From Acestrorhynchus altus (Eukaryota > Chordata > Actinopteri > Characiformes > Acestrorhynchidae), in NCBI GenBank assembly GCA_034509495.1, contig CM067524.1:15290592-15354591 (forward strand): a DNA stretch of 64,000 nucleotides, in the 5' to 3' direction. Below, piece by piece: positions 48,071 through 59,916 of this stretch (position 1 is its first letter; every line of letters begins with the position of its first letter). The position numbers were made by a program, and so were the translations under genes. The notes beneath the pieces are model-generated. The model did no database searches. It had not been told where the DNA came from and saw only the letters and a program-made list of their open reading frames with translations.

Positions 48071-48422
48071 CAGTGACCTGCATGGACACGGGGAGAACCC
48101 ACCGACCCCTCGCAAACAGTGACCCACAAGGACACAGGGAGAACGCACCAACCCCTCGCAAACAGTAACCCGCATGGACACGGGGAGAACGCACCAACCC
48201 CTCGGAAACAGTGACCCGCATGGACACGGGGAGAACGCACCAACCCCTCGTAAACAGTGACCCACAAGGACACGGGGAGAACGCACCAACCCCTCGCAAA
48301 CAGTGACCCACAAGGACACGGGGAGAACGCACCAACCCCTCGTAAACAGTGACCCGCATGGACACGGGGAGAACGCACCAACCCTTCGCAAACAGTGACC
48401 CGCATGGACACGGGGAGAACGC
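48071..48422. repeat. 46-bp minisatellite derived from a retroposon segment
   Basis: Seven complete units start at 48071, 48117, 48163, 48209, 48255, 48301 and 48347, with a 30-bp partial unit at 48393. Each contains GACACGGGGAGAACGCACCA and AACAGTGACCC. That motif order matches the internal part of a common teleost retroposon in which a cacggggagaac block precedes a cagtgaccc block. The minus-strand frames of 129-169 codons are repeat products: 46 is not divisible by three, so all three frames stay open in turn. Confidence 0.95.
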
Positions 48423-49079
48423 AGTGACAGTGAAACTGTCTGGGTCCCGACAACACCACTGTGAAGAAATCTGTGTTGGTAAATTTCTCTAAAACCCACC
48501 ACAAAACATCAAACCACTCTGAAAAGCCAACATCTTCAGTACAGAACTATGCAGACGGTCTGTAACAACGCTCAGCTCCAACAGCTGCCTGCTCTGTTCC
48601 TCCACAACAGACACACAAACACTGAGGCCTCTCTAAACATGTACGTGTGGAATGGCAAATTTAATTTTGCACTGTGAGGAACTTGGATGCTGTCTGAGAT
48701 ATTTGGTACCCAGGCTTGAACCCTTGAACCCATGTGAGACCCAACCACATATTGTGAACAATTCCTTTCCCCACATCTGTACAAAGAGCCCCGTGACGGA
48801 AAAGGCAGATCAAAAGCGCAGGCTCATCTATAAAAAAAAAAAGCTGGTGAAACATCTACATCAACAGTGACAAATCAGTCTTTGAGAACTCCTTTTTCAA
48901 AACTAGTCATCTGGCATGTGACCACTTGTCTGTGCAGCTTAACCAAGGGGAAATGTGGTGCAGTAATGTGTTTTATGAGAACACAGCTGGCAGTGAAATC
49001 ATGTGTCGGGTCATGATCATTTGTCACTGCTGATGGAACAGTGTTTTGACATGTGAAGAAACTTTTCCAGCCTCGTTTA

Positions 49080-49345
49080 CGGGAAAAGTCAATAAGGCGA
49101 CTCAGTGCAGCGAGAGAAATCTTCGTAACTGGAGAGATTTAAATAGAGAAAGCACCGCCCCGCCTTTCCTCATATCAACCAATTATCATGCATAATGCAA
49201 ACGGCTCATCTTGCTCCTGCATGGCTGCACAATCAGACGCTCATGCATAATTCCAGGCACCCGGGAGTGCGACTAATTTCTTCAGCCGATAAGACATCTG
49301 ATACATTGCCCTGATTACGCCAAACAATATTGGTCATAGCCTGGG
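49080..49345. promoter_or_regulatory. Candidate intronic regulatory block (intron 1)
   Basis: This is unique sequence of balanced composition. It contains tcatgcataatgcaaacgg (octamer-like), a second tcatgcataatt, accaattatcatg, and aaatcttcgtaactggag. Clustered ATGCATAAT motifs suggest POU/homeodomain binding. No repeat is recognised. Confidence 0.3.
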
Positions 49346-49487
49346 TCAGCAGTTCCCACAGAGATGTGAGATAATGGTTTTGGCAGATGCTTATTGGAGC
49401 ATTTGTCCATTTTCTCCCCCTTTTCCTACTAAATTAAAGATATCAATTCATTTAACACTGCCATCAGCATGTGTATTACGTGCTTCC

Positions 49488-49985
49488 CCATCTCCTCAAC
49501 ACCCCCACTACTCCACTCCTCAACACCCCCACTACTCCACTCCTCTCCTCAACACCCCACTACTCCACTCCTCTCTCAACACCCCCTCTACTCCACTCCT
49601 CAATACCCTCACTACTCCACTCCTCAACACCCCCACTACTCCACTCCTCAACACCCCCTCTACTCCACTCCTCAACACCCCCTCTACTCCACTCCTCAAC
49701 ACCCCACTCCTACACCCAATCTCCTCAACACCCCCACTACTCCACTTCTCTCCTCACCCCACTACCCACTCCTCTCTCCTCAACACCCCACTACTCCACT
49801 CCTCTCTCCTCAACACCCCACTACTCCACTCCTCTCTCCTCAACACCCCTCTACTCCACTCCTCTCTCCTGAACACCCCACTACTCACTCCTCTCTCCTG
49901 AACACCCCACTACTCACTCCTCTCTCCTGAACACCCCACTCCTCTCTCCTCAACACCCTACTACTCCACTCCTCTCTCCTTAACA
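49488..49985. repeat. Pyrimidine-rich minisatellite (CCTCAACACCCCACTACTCCACT)
   Basis: About 20 units of 22-30 bp contain CAACACCCC, CTACTCCACTCCT and, later, a CTCTCCT extension. The plus strand has virtually no G. Three overlapping plus frames are open only because of this composition. Confidence 0.96.
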
Positions 49986-51241
49986 ACCCATTAATCCACA
50001 CCACATGGGGGTGTTAAAGTCAAACTAATTTCAAATAATCAAGGGGACATTTATACATGATTTATACAAAATCTACTTCTGAAACTGCAATTTTTGAATT
50101 ATTTATTTGTCACGCACTTGCTTGCAACTCTAATATTCATTACACTTCCTGACCACACAGCAACAACATTTCAGTGGCACTATTGCTGCCAAAAGATAAT
50201 TAGGCTATTGTTCAGACCAATTACAGATGATTTCTTATTATTCTAGTCTTAATTTCTACATTTGTAAAGTGAGGCCTGAATCTGCAACGATCAGGATTTC
50301 AGTCCAAAGCCATTTTTCCAAGCACTTCTTCAAACTCAATTATTTAAATCTTTGCAGTTACAACAACCTCCCTTTAATGTTTTCAAGGAGGCAACGTTCC
50401 CCTTGAGACCCCTACCTCATCTGGAAGATCCATTAACTTCCCGGCGTGTGCCTGAGAAGCAGCTCGGAGGGCTCTGTATTGGCCTGCTTAAAGAGTCAAA
50501 GACCTCCTAGTGTCATTCTCTGGAAACCGTTTATGTCAGTCAGGCGTAAATATGAACCTTCTAAGAGCAGGAGAAGAATACAGTGAGTGAATTCCCTTTT
50601 TAACGATATTGAGATGAGAAGCCCTGGCAGAAAGCACTACACGAGTAGCCTTGAGCCAAAAGCTGCTAAAAGAACTGCGTGACTCATTAGTTTTCATTAA
50701 AAACGGAAGGTTCAGCTGAATTCCAGATTTAACCCATGTTTGAATTATACTCACATATCATTTATATGCTCAGGAAATAACATTTTGCAAAAACACACAA
50801 CCATAGGTTATGGAATGAAGGCATTCAGAGCATGCATTTTTAAATGGCCATTCAATGGCTATTTATAGAGAGTTTCAGGAGAAATGCCATCAGATGATCA
50901 GACTAAGAGAAATAATCCAGAATAACTTGGAAAAAAATCTTTTCCTTTGAATTACATTTAAAGTTGAGAAGGGTTTTTTTACCCCTTCTCCTGAAAAGCT
51001 GCCACTTTGGAGACGAGGTGTTGTGCTGACAGCTACAATATGGTGGTTTGGACCAGCCTTCAGGTCATATACAGGCAGATTTCTGCATGGGAGGCTATTG
51101 TCCTTCTTAATAACCCCAAATCGCTCAAAAAAGAACAGCATAACAATCAATATTGTGTGTGAGAAGAAACACTACACTTCTGTTCTTTCGACATTAAACA
51201 GATAATATATATCTGTTATGATTCTATCTAGATTGGATTCA

Positions 51242-51586
51242 TCATAGTTTGGGAAGCAAAACAAAAAACAAAAAAACATAGAAACTGAGTTTTGCAATCA
51301 TATCTAAAATCCACATATGCAGGTGGTTTGAACTGCACAATAGCTCTTGCATTTCAACACGCCAAGCTTGCATCATTACCAGCAGGTTGGATGTAGTGCT
51401 AACAGACACAGCACCTCCAAACTCACTGAGCCCATCTGCTGCGTCTGTTAGCGTTTCAGTTTCAACCTTGCAGAGCCCGGCTGCTGTGCAGGTTAATACA
51501 GCTCCAACCCTGTCAAGCACAGTGTTAGACTGCTCGTATATTTGGATGGTCACTTTCACCTGAACCTTTGTAGTGGACTCTGCCAT
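51242..51586 (-). CDS. Unassigned 114-codon ORF in intron 1
   Basis: The frame opens with MAESTTKVQVKVTIQIYEQ and continues through TAAGLCKVETETLTDAAD and LSEFGGAVSVSTTSN, then ends in a hydrophobic tail with LSFYVFLFFVLLPKL. Unlike most open frames here it is not low-complexity and has no repeat origin that I can see. The start context (gctgaATGG) is plausible. I do not recognise the protein and see no splice partner or promoter. It may be a chance frame or a fragment of an unrecognised element. Confidence 0.15.
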   Translation of the reverse strand: MAESTTKVQVKVTIQIYEQSNTVLDRVGAVLTCTAAGLCKVETETLTDAADGLSEFGGAVSVSTTSNLLVMMQAWRVEMQELLCSSNHLHMWILDMIAKLSFYVFLFFVLLPKL

Positions 51587-52859
51587 TCAGCACAATGCAG
51601 AGTGAGAGGTCACCATCTCCTGGGGAGGGTGAATGCATGTGCAGCCATGAAACCACACCACGCAGTGCGACTTCATTCTCTGCTCATGATCTTTACATGG
51701 AAATAAGCTGGTTGCTTATGTACGAAGTTGCAACACTTTGAAATGCCAGAGATAAAAGTAGTACATTGAATGTGACACACCACCAGACTGTTTGAGGCAC
51801 AGTGCATGTTCTATCCCACAGGTTTATGAAGGGCTATGGACACACTTTCAAAAACCAAGATGGACAGCCTCATTTTTGTCTTGTTTGCTCAGCATCAATT
51901 CATCTTTGACCCGTCGTGCTCTCAGATCAGTGTCTGGGCCTAGTGGCTGCCACATCAGAGGGAAGCAGCCCTGCCGTCCTGTACCACTTGTCAGGCCGGC
52001 AGATGCCAGGAGACACACTTCCTCTCGGCTCGGCGGCGTTTAGACAGCATCTGCTAACAAACTAGCACATCTAGTCTCGGGAGGTTTGCTAGAATCTTAA
52101 CTTTGCCCACTTGGATCTGAGCCGAGAACAGCTCTGGGGTCAAGTCAATACCCATCAAAGGCCCTTCCTTTCTTTCTCAGGGAGCGGCATGTGCATTTGG
52201 GGCTCTGCCTTATGCCAACATTTACTTTGCGGATTCGGGAACGTATGCATAGTGTCTTCACTCTTATTTGTTTTATATTTAAAGTAATATATTAGTTGAT
52301 GCTGTAACAGTCGACTACACTGACGTTTACAGGAGAGCCCACCAGAATCGGCCTGGTCCAACATAGCTGGCACCACAACAGTGAAAAACAATCGTAACAC
52401 TAATCAGGTCAACCTTCAAAAGGGCATATAATCATGTTCCAGAGGCCATCAGAAACATAACATTACAATCACTGCATTAATATTACCAAACATTGTTCTC
52501 GCAGTTGCGTGTAAGTTCAGCCTCTCGCATGTTCCAAATCAATGTTACAACACCGCCAGCGGCGGCGCTTTAAAGGACTTTAATCCCCTTGAGCCTGGCT
52601 GCCAATCACCATCAGGACATGATGCTCACGTCACTTCACTGGACCTTGAACGTGACCAGGCGCTCAATATCATGAATTAAGCCTTTTTCAGAAACCAGAT
52701 GGCTGGGGCCAGTAAAAAGAAACCGCTATCCAGTGCTTTTCGAGGATGGTGTGTGATTGCCTGTGGTTTCGCTGTGTGTGAATATGGCTGTGCATTGCAG
52801 CTTGGCAGTGTTAAAAGCGCTGAGGCTGCAGAAGTGGCTTTGACTGGGGGCCGTTGAGT

Positions 52860-54140
52860 GGGCGGCGGTATCAGCCTGCTGCACCACAAACTGCCACCAC
52901 CTAGCACTTTCATCTCTCCCACTGTTGCAGCCCATCCAGCATTTCACCCCCCACTAAACACTGATGCCACCAAATACTGGTTTACCTTTCTCCACTGCTG
53001 CTGCTGTCTAGCAGATTACCTCTTCATACTGCTGCCACCATCCAGCTGTTTACCTTCTCATGATACCGCTGCTGCCATCCAGCTGGTTAGCCTCCCACAC
53101 TGATGCCAATATCTAGCAATGTACATTCTCACACTGGTGCCACCACCCAGCAGATCACCCTCAGACTGCTGCTGCCATCCAGGACTTCACTTTTTCACAC
53201 TGCTGCAGACTTGCAGCAGACGACCCTCCCGTGCTGGTACAGCCATCCAGCACCTTCTCGCACTGCTGCTGCCAGTCCAGCAGTTTAACCTCCCACACTG
53301 CTGCTGCCTTCCAGTAGTCCACCCTCCCATACTGTGGCCACTGTCCAGCAATTTACCTTCTCACTCTGCTGCCACTAGGTAGCAGTTTAGCCTGCAGCCC
53401 CGGTCCAATGGGTTACATTACCACACTGACAAAGCCACCCAGCACTTGACCCCCTAATATTGCTGCCACCCAAAGGTTTACCCTTTCATTCAGCAGTTTC
53501 CCTCCCAGACTGCTACATCATCCAGCACTTCATTTCAGGCCATGCTGCCATCCAGCAGCAACCTACCCACTACCTGTGCAGTTTACTTTCTTTCAACAAC
53601 AGACTGCTACAAGAGCCTCCGCTATTGTAATGAAAACCTGCAGCCACACCACGCTCCATTCTGACCCAGTTTGACATCCCTAATCCAGCAGTTTACCCTC
53701 TCACTCTGCTGCCCACATCCAGAAGCTTTCATCCTCTCACTCTGCCCACATCCAGAAGTTTACTCCTCTCACTTTGCTGCCACATTCAGAAGTTACCCTC
53801 CCACTCTACTGCCCACATCCAGAAGTTTACATCTCCCACACTGCTGCCCACATCCAGAGTTTACTCCTCCCACTCTGCTGCCCACATCCAGAAGTTTACC
53901 CTTCTCACCTGCTGCCCACATCCAGAAGTTTACCCTCTCACCTGCTGCCCACATCCAGAAGTTTACCCTCCCACTCTGCTGCCCACATCCGAGAAGCCAT
54001 CCTCCCACACTGCTGCCCACATTCAGAAGTTTACTCCCTCCCACTCTGCTGCCCACATCCAGAAGTTTACCCTCCCACTCTGCTGCCCACATCCAGAAGT
54101 TTACCCTCCCACACTGCTGCCCACATCCAGTTCATTGTTG
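52860..54140. repeat. Minisatellite of ~34-bp units, degenerate to homogeneous
   Basis: From 52860 to about 53690 the sequence repeats loose forms of CACTGCTGCTGCCATCCAGCAGTTTACC. From 53690 to 54140 the units become nearly identical (CTGCTGCCCACATCCAGAAG with TTTACCCTCCCACT, 31-36 bp). The 186- and 125-codon plus frames and the 99-codon minus frame are products of the array. Confidence 0.94.
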
Positions 54141-54279
54141 TCACCAATTAACATACACTGCCACAACTGAGCTAAAATGCCAACTAAAAAAAAACAGACA
54201 AGATACAGAAAAACATGGGAAAAAGAAATGAATAGTGAAAAACAGAGTGGTTTGCAGTATACTGAAACATCAATAACAC

Positions 54280-54281
<2 letters not shown>

Positions 54282-54331
<50 letters not shown>
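54282..54331. repeat. (GA)25 microsatellite
   Basis: An uninterrupted GA run. Confidence 0.98.
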
Positions 54332-54334
<3 letters not shown>

Positions 54335-54869
54335 ATACAGTACATTCAGAAGGATGGTTACTCTTTACATGGCAGACGGTACACCCATAAAGGCTGAGAG
54401 GAGACTCTCCATTGTGGTTAGAGGAGACATACTGATCACTGATCCAGCCGAGATGAGAAAGAGCAATGCTGCACTTATCCACCACTGCCCACAAACACAT
54501 ACCACCTGGGCAATTGGCAGACTAAGTGCACTGCACTGATGGGGGGTCGCAGCGCGGGCGAGAAACAGACAGGAAAAGACTCAACACACAATATCACTGG
54601 CATTAGAACGTAACGCACTCTAACACAACAACAAGTGCCATAGAATACATAACAAACAAGTCAACAACGATCTCGAAGAACTGCATATTAAAGAGTTCAC
54701 TGGATGAGGCAAAACGATAGACGCGTGGGGGTCACTGTGTCAGGTTTAATGACCATTAAGGTCACCTTGGTAGTAAACACGGCCTCTTTGATTGCATTTA
54801 AATGTCTATTTAAATATACTGTTTGGTTTCACTAGATGCATTATACTGCAACATGCATCTTATGCACTG

Positions 54870-55075
54870 CTACTTCTTCCATCCATCCTTGCATCCATTT
54901 ATCTTTTTCACCCATCTCTTGCATTCACCTCATCCATCCATCTGAGCATCCACCTTCAGGCAAGCATCCATTTATCCATCCCATCCAGCCCTCAGATCAT
55001 GCATCCATCAATCCATCCATCTGAGCATCCTAGCCTTTCATCCAGCCACCCCAGCATCAATCCTCAATCTTCTTG
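54870..55075. repeat. Degenerate ATCC-rich tract
   Basis: Scattered CATCCATC units with substitutions; a decayed tetranucleotide array. Confidence 0.8.
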
Positions 55076-55309
55076 CATCCAGCATGAGACTGTGGCTACT
55101 GGACTTGGACTAATTCCCTACCCTACCCTGGAATTGTTGCCCACCTGCCACAAACTTCCTAGAAATGTATATGAACCCTAATTAACTACTACTGTTGCAT
55201 ATTATGTCCACCATCAAACTATCATTACTTCAGTAACGACGTGAGTATTTAAGCAGACATGAGGTGGTCCAGTGGCCCATTATCAACGTATGTATGAGTA
55301 AGTTGGATC

Positions 55310-55538
55310 AGAGGAGAGCCGGAGCCTGGTTGCTCCCAAGGGTTCTTCCTCCAGTTTTTCCATGCCGCTGTCGCCCTTTAGCTTGCTCACTGGTACTGGG
55401 GGGGTCATGTCATGTCTCTATCCTATGGTCACGTGTGGTTGATCAAATTATTTTTCTTTCTGTAAAGCTGTTCTGCAAAAAAAAAAAAAAAATACTATAC
55501 AAATACATTTTGAGTGATTGATTGATTGACCCCACACA
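55310..55538 (+). mobile_element. Non-LTR retroposon 3' end fragment
   Basis: It contains gggttcttcctccag, tttttccatgccgctgtcgc, cttgctcactgg, then tctgtaaagctgttctg, an A-run, actatacaaatac and a (TGAT)n-like end (gattgattgattg). This order matches a widespread teleost retroposon 3' tail. Confidence 0.7.
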
Positions 55539-55539
55539 T

Positions 55540-55935
55540 CAATTCTATGTCATCCATTCCTCAGCGCATCCATCAAACTATCCATTCGGAGCATTATGTC
55601 CATCCACCCATCCGTATCTATATATCCACCCCCTCCATTCCAGCCCACCCATCCAATCCCTTTAAGTTTAACCTCCCACCATATACGAGAGTCTTCACAC
55701 GCTGCCAACATCCAGCAGTTCATTGCTGACACCAGTTTAATCCATCCAGCCAACCCAGCATCCATCCATCCATCCATCCATCCATCCATGCTCCAAGTGT
55801 TCACATATCCATTCCTTCATCCTCCAAGTATTTACTTATCCATCCATCCTTCTAAGTATTTATATACTTTCATCCAACCATGCATCCATCCATCCATCCA
55901 TCTGACAAGTATTCATATCCATCATCCATCATCCA
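55540..55935. repeat. Degenerate ATCC-rich tract with a perfect (ATCC)n core
   Basis: Irregular CCATCC motifs surround a perfect CATC run at 55760-55790. Frames rich in H, P, S and I are artefacts. Confidence 0.85.
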
Positions 55936-56360
55936 AAGTACTCACTTTGATGTTACTGGCAGCCTGCTAATTATACCACCATCATATTGTACTTTTCTAA
56001 ACACACTGCTTTAGCAGTCACCTCAAAGATAATGAGTTCACTTGGATGAATTATTTTTGGTGCCACAGCCAGAATCTGCACAGGAGCAGAGTTAGTAGTT
56101 ATTGTTAGCCACTGGCACGGGCAATGGAAGCCTAACTGGGAAGAAAATCACTCTTTCATCCATGCACTCACTCAGGATACATAATGCTTTTTCAAACATC
56201 CTCAACAAAAACACTATCCCATTCCTAATTTCCATCCCAAGCGTTGCATTGAAACAGAAGCCAGTGCTACCTGGACTGAATCACTTAGTGCTGAAGAGTG
56301 CACACACACACAACTCAGAACCAATCGGTCACCCTGGGACCAGCTGAATCATTCTGCACA

Positions 56361-56361
<1 letters not shown>

Positions 56362-56394
<33 letters not shown>

Positions 56395-56410
56395 AACAAC
56401 AACAAAAAAG
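56362..56410. repeat. (AAC)n microsatellite
   Basis: About 14 AAC units, one AAT interruption. Confidence 0.97.
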
Positions 56411-56859
56411 AAAAAAAAAGAAAACCCAGCTTTTAAAAAAGGCATTACATAAACAGGAGACACTCTCTGTGTAGTAAAACACATTAAAACTGAGACAGAG
56501 TCTTGGCTTCAGGACACTCTTTACTGGTTTAAGGATTCTGATGCAGAATGAGCCAAATGCTGCAACACCAAGTAATGAAATCCTGAGTAAAAACAGAAGA
56601 AGTGTATCTGGGGTCCAAAGTCAAGTCTCAATTATAAGTACTTCTACTGTAACTATTCGACTGTTTAGTTAGTTAGTCATGCGTTAGTGGAACCGCACGC
56701 CTTTAGCTTGGAGGAAAGTGTGTGTTTGGGATTGGTTGGTTGTATAAACAGTCTTAGTCGGTCGCACCCTTTTGAGCCAGAAAATCAATCAATATCTTTT
56801 TTTTTCTTCAAATTTCTAAACCTTTGCTACCAATCAGGGCTCTGTAAATTCCTCGGACA

Positions 56860-57300
56860 GCTGTCGTTTCCTCAGAATCACCCCCTATTCCTCCGGAGAC
56901 TTCTCGGGAAGTGCACGCAACCTGAATAATATGCCAAGGATTAGTTGAACATTTAAGGCCACAACTGCGGGTGGCTGCCAGTTTTCATTTAGCGGCAGTT
57001 CAAAAGGAAGAAAAGCCAGAGCACAAATGAGCAGTAATCCCCCTTCAAATCCCAGTCTCCCCGTAAACGCCGTCTAAATGAAACTGCCCCAGTGATGTCT
57101 ACCGCTAGCTGCTCTTAAATTACCACTTAAATTACTACCTGGTTTAATATCTGGTTTAAGTTTACTAAGTGGAAGTAACGCCGAGATGGTAGGCTTTCGG
57201 GCCTCATCTCATTTGTGTTTTTGTGACTTCAGAAAGCTTTCAGTCTGCTATTGATAAAAGCAACTTTAAACGCATGCAGATTATGAACGCCTCATCCCTA
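56860..57300. promoter_or_regulatory. Candidate intronic regulatory block (intron 1)
   Basis: This is unique sequence with clustered TTTAA/TTAAAT motifs, three tandem-like AAATTAC/TTAAAT units (57115-57160), ctattgataaaagcaacttt and atgcagattatgaac. Repeats are absent. Function is inferred from composition only. Confidence 0.25.
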
Positions 57301-57661
57301 CAAATCGAAAAGAAAAAAAAAAAAGAAGAGGCAGAACAGTGATTTCCAATCAGGAAAGCTGGAATCAGCCGAGCATAATGAAAGCGAGTAATGAAAGAGA
57401 AGCCTGAAAAGCGATGGCCACTGTACGACCCCGCTTAGGGCTGGAAACGCTTAACTTTAATCTACATAAGGACAGATGGAAAAAAGGCTCCCTACACTCA
57501 CACCCACACGCACAGTCTTCCACCCACCAACAACCACCCACACACACACACAAATCAAAGACCTGAACACTATCTCAAATGTTCAGGGCCACAATGACTC
57601 AGAAACACAATGCATGGGCCTGGACATGCTAACCCACAGATACCGTCAGCCCCAAGCTTTT

Positions 57662-57710
57662 CAGAGAGAGACAGAGAGTGAGCGAGGGAGAGAGAGGGAG
57701 AGAGGGGGAG

Positions 57711-57784
<74 letters not shown>

Positions 57785-57793
57785 GTGTGTGTA
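57662..57793. repeat. GA-rich tract ending in (GA)n and GTGTGTGT
   Basis: An imperfect GAGAGG run leads into a perfect GA run. Open frames on both strands are artefacts. Confidence 0.96.
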
Positions 57794-58087
57794 AAAGGGG
57801 AGGTGGTGCTGCATTATTTTGCGCTGGCAGGTTTGAAGGCCACTGGGACGGAAGCTGATCCAGGGCCAGGTGACGCCTACACGCATCGCGGTTGGTGCCC
57901 CTGGCACACTCGGGTTTGAAGGAAGCGGAAAGCAAGGGAATGGAGAGAGTCCAGCAGGACACTGCTGGTCAAAGCTTTGCTGTGTGAATAAACAAAAATA
58001 ATAGAGATCTAGATTCTTCACAATACATGTGATTTTATGTGCACATATTTAGATATCAAGTACGCCCACAGACACATGAAACAGCCA

Positions 58088-58160
58088 TTACTTTAAAACC
58101 ACCTGCGTACTACTATTGGGTAGGTTTCCCTTGTACCACCAAATTAGCTCTGACTAATGG
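58088..58160 (-). mobile_element. Tc1-like terminal fragment
   Basis: The text gccattactttaaaaccacc, then gggtaggtttcccttgtacc and accaaattagctctgac, matches the terminus of the 19261/46386 family. Confidence 0.6.
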
Positions 58161-58294
58161 ACACCACCTCGATTCTATTCTGTGGCTGGTGCCACTGCAA
58201 CAGGATAAATTATCATCACATCAGCTGTCAGTGATTTTAAGATCATGGCTGATTAGTAATGTGGTGGTTGGTGTGGTGCAACAGATTACAGCAC

Positions 58295-58350
58295 CAGTGA
58301 GCCACAACACTTATCACTCTGGATAAGAGCATCAGCTAAATGCCATAAAT
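58295..58350 (+). mobile_element. Fish retroposon tail fragment
   Basis: The text cactctggataagagcatca and gctaaatgccataaatgta is a typical teleost SINE/LINE 3' tail. Confidence 0.55.
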
Positions 58351-59253
58351 GTACATGTTTAGAAATAAAAACAAAGCAAAAAAACCCCAAAAAAACAGAT
58401 ATTTCCATTGTCCAAAATTCCTTGAGCAGTTTGTCTACAGTTCGTATGATTTATTATCTATAGTTCGTATCAGTATCATTGATTATGCACCCCTTATAAT
58501 CTTAATGAGTAATAATAAAAAAAACAGAAAAAAGGGCCCTACTTACATATTGATCAACATTTATACAATTTTTAAACGCCCTTCTTAAATTCGTTGCTTA
58601 CAAAAAAGGGCTTATTTGAAATCTTTTACATTTGTTACTAATGAATCCTGGATTATTTTCATGTATCAAACACATACCTTCAATAAGACACTGGCCACAA
58701 TGACATGATCTGTGCTATTATACAGACAATAACTAATGCGCCCCCCTCCCTCGAGAGTCCGAAAGCCACTGTTGTGTGGTAACCTAAGCTAAATGATTCT
58801 CTAAACTGCCCTGTGTAATGCAGCCACAATGCAGTTATCACTTTCCATTCATTTTCTATTATTATTTTGTTTCCATTCATTTCTGAAATTCAAAGGAAAA
58901 CAGTTTAATTGGCGTTTTATTGCCAGTTATAGAGCATAGCATAGCAAATAAGACATGATTTGTCTGCAAATGCCAATTACACCTGCGGCAATGGCATGCA
59001 TGGGGGTGGGGGTGGGGGAGCAGGAACAAATTGCCTCCACTAAAATAGGAAAAAATAAATAAATGCAGTAAACAAACAGCAACCAAGCATTTGAAACACT
59101 GGCCCCTCCACTGCCTCACTGCATAGATAGAGGATGGAAGGGAGTCAGATGGTTGCCAGGGAAACTGAATGGCACAAAATCTCACTGATACAAATCGCTC
59201 ATCCATCACTTTAAAACAATGACTATCTATTAGAAACAAAAGGCAGCACTGTA

Positions 59254-59255
<2 letters not shown>

Positions 59256-59325
<70 letters not shown>
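59256..59325. repeat. (GT)35 microsatellite
   Basis: An uninterrupted GT run. Confidence 0.98.
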
Positions 59326-59327
<2 letters not shown>

Positions 59328-59484
59328 CTGATCTGCTGTAGAGGCTGATATCACGACATCTGCTGTCGGCACTGAAGACATGAATTGAGCTGTATCTAGA
59401 AATGGTGAATGCTGTGTATTCTGCAGAAAGAACGAATCAAAGTGAATGACCAGCACTGCAAACGAATAGAGCTTAAATAAATGC

Positions 59485-59528
59485 ATGAATGAATGAATGA
59501 ATGAATGAATGAATGAATGAATGAATGA
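59485..59528. repeat. (TGAA)11 microsatellite
   Basis: A perfect tetranucleotide run. Confidence 0.97.
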
Positions 59529-59916
59529 AGCCATAGCTCATACATAGGCTGCATTGTGAGGGCAGTTACAGTTACATGCTCAGGATCAGAGAAACCTACA
59601 GAAATGATACACTGACTTGTAAACAATACTGACTGATTACATCACTGCCCCAGATATTGGGTCACAGTGCATCCAGAACATATTCAAATTTTTAACTTTT
59701 TGTTAGTCTTATCTATAACAGATTCAATTTGTTGTTTTAAATAATTTTTGCCATTTTCCAATTTAAATGTGCCAATTACCCGTCCCCCTAAATAGCCTCC
59801 CACATTACATGCCCTGCTCTCGACACTAGGGGGGAGAGATTGTCCACGTTTCCTTAGAGTCATGTGACGATAGGCTACTGCCTCTTTTCGAACTGCCGCC
59901 ATTTGTATCGTTGCCG

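Noticed and set aside
48071..48422. CRISPR-like regular spacing
   Set aside because: Units are head-to-tail with no unique spacers, and the DNA is vertebrate.
47976..48504. Three overlapping minus-strand ORFs of 129-169 codons with repeated CVLPVSMRVTV-like peptides
   Set aside because: They are translations of the 46-bp minisatellite; the period keeps every frame open and no other coding evidence exists.
49374..49930. Plus-strand ORFs of 133-175 codons rich in T, P, L, S and H
   Set aside because: They follow the G-free pyrimidine minisatellite, which lacks stop codons for compositional reasons.
53671..54231. 186-codon plus-strand ORF with repeated CCPHPE-type peptides
   Set aside because: It is a product of the ~34-bp minisatellite; the opposite strand and another frame are open too.
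54177..54539. 120-codon plus-strand ORF after a GA run (MVTLYMADGTPIKAE part)
   Set aside because: It is partly GA-repeat translation; the remaining 65 codons look protein-like, but I see no homology or signals to support a gene.
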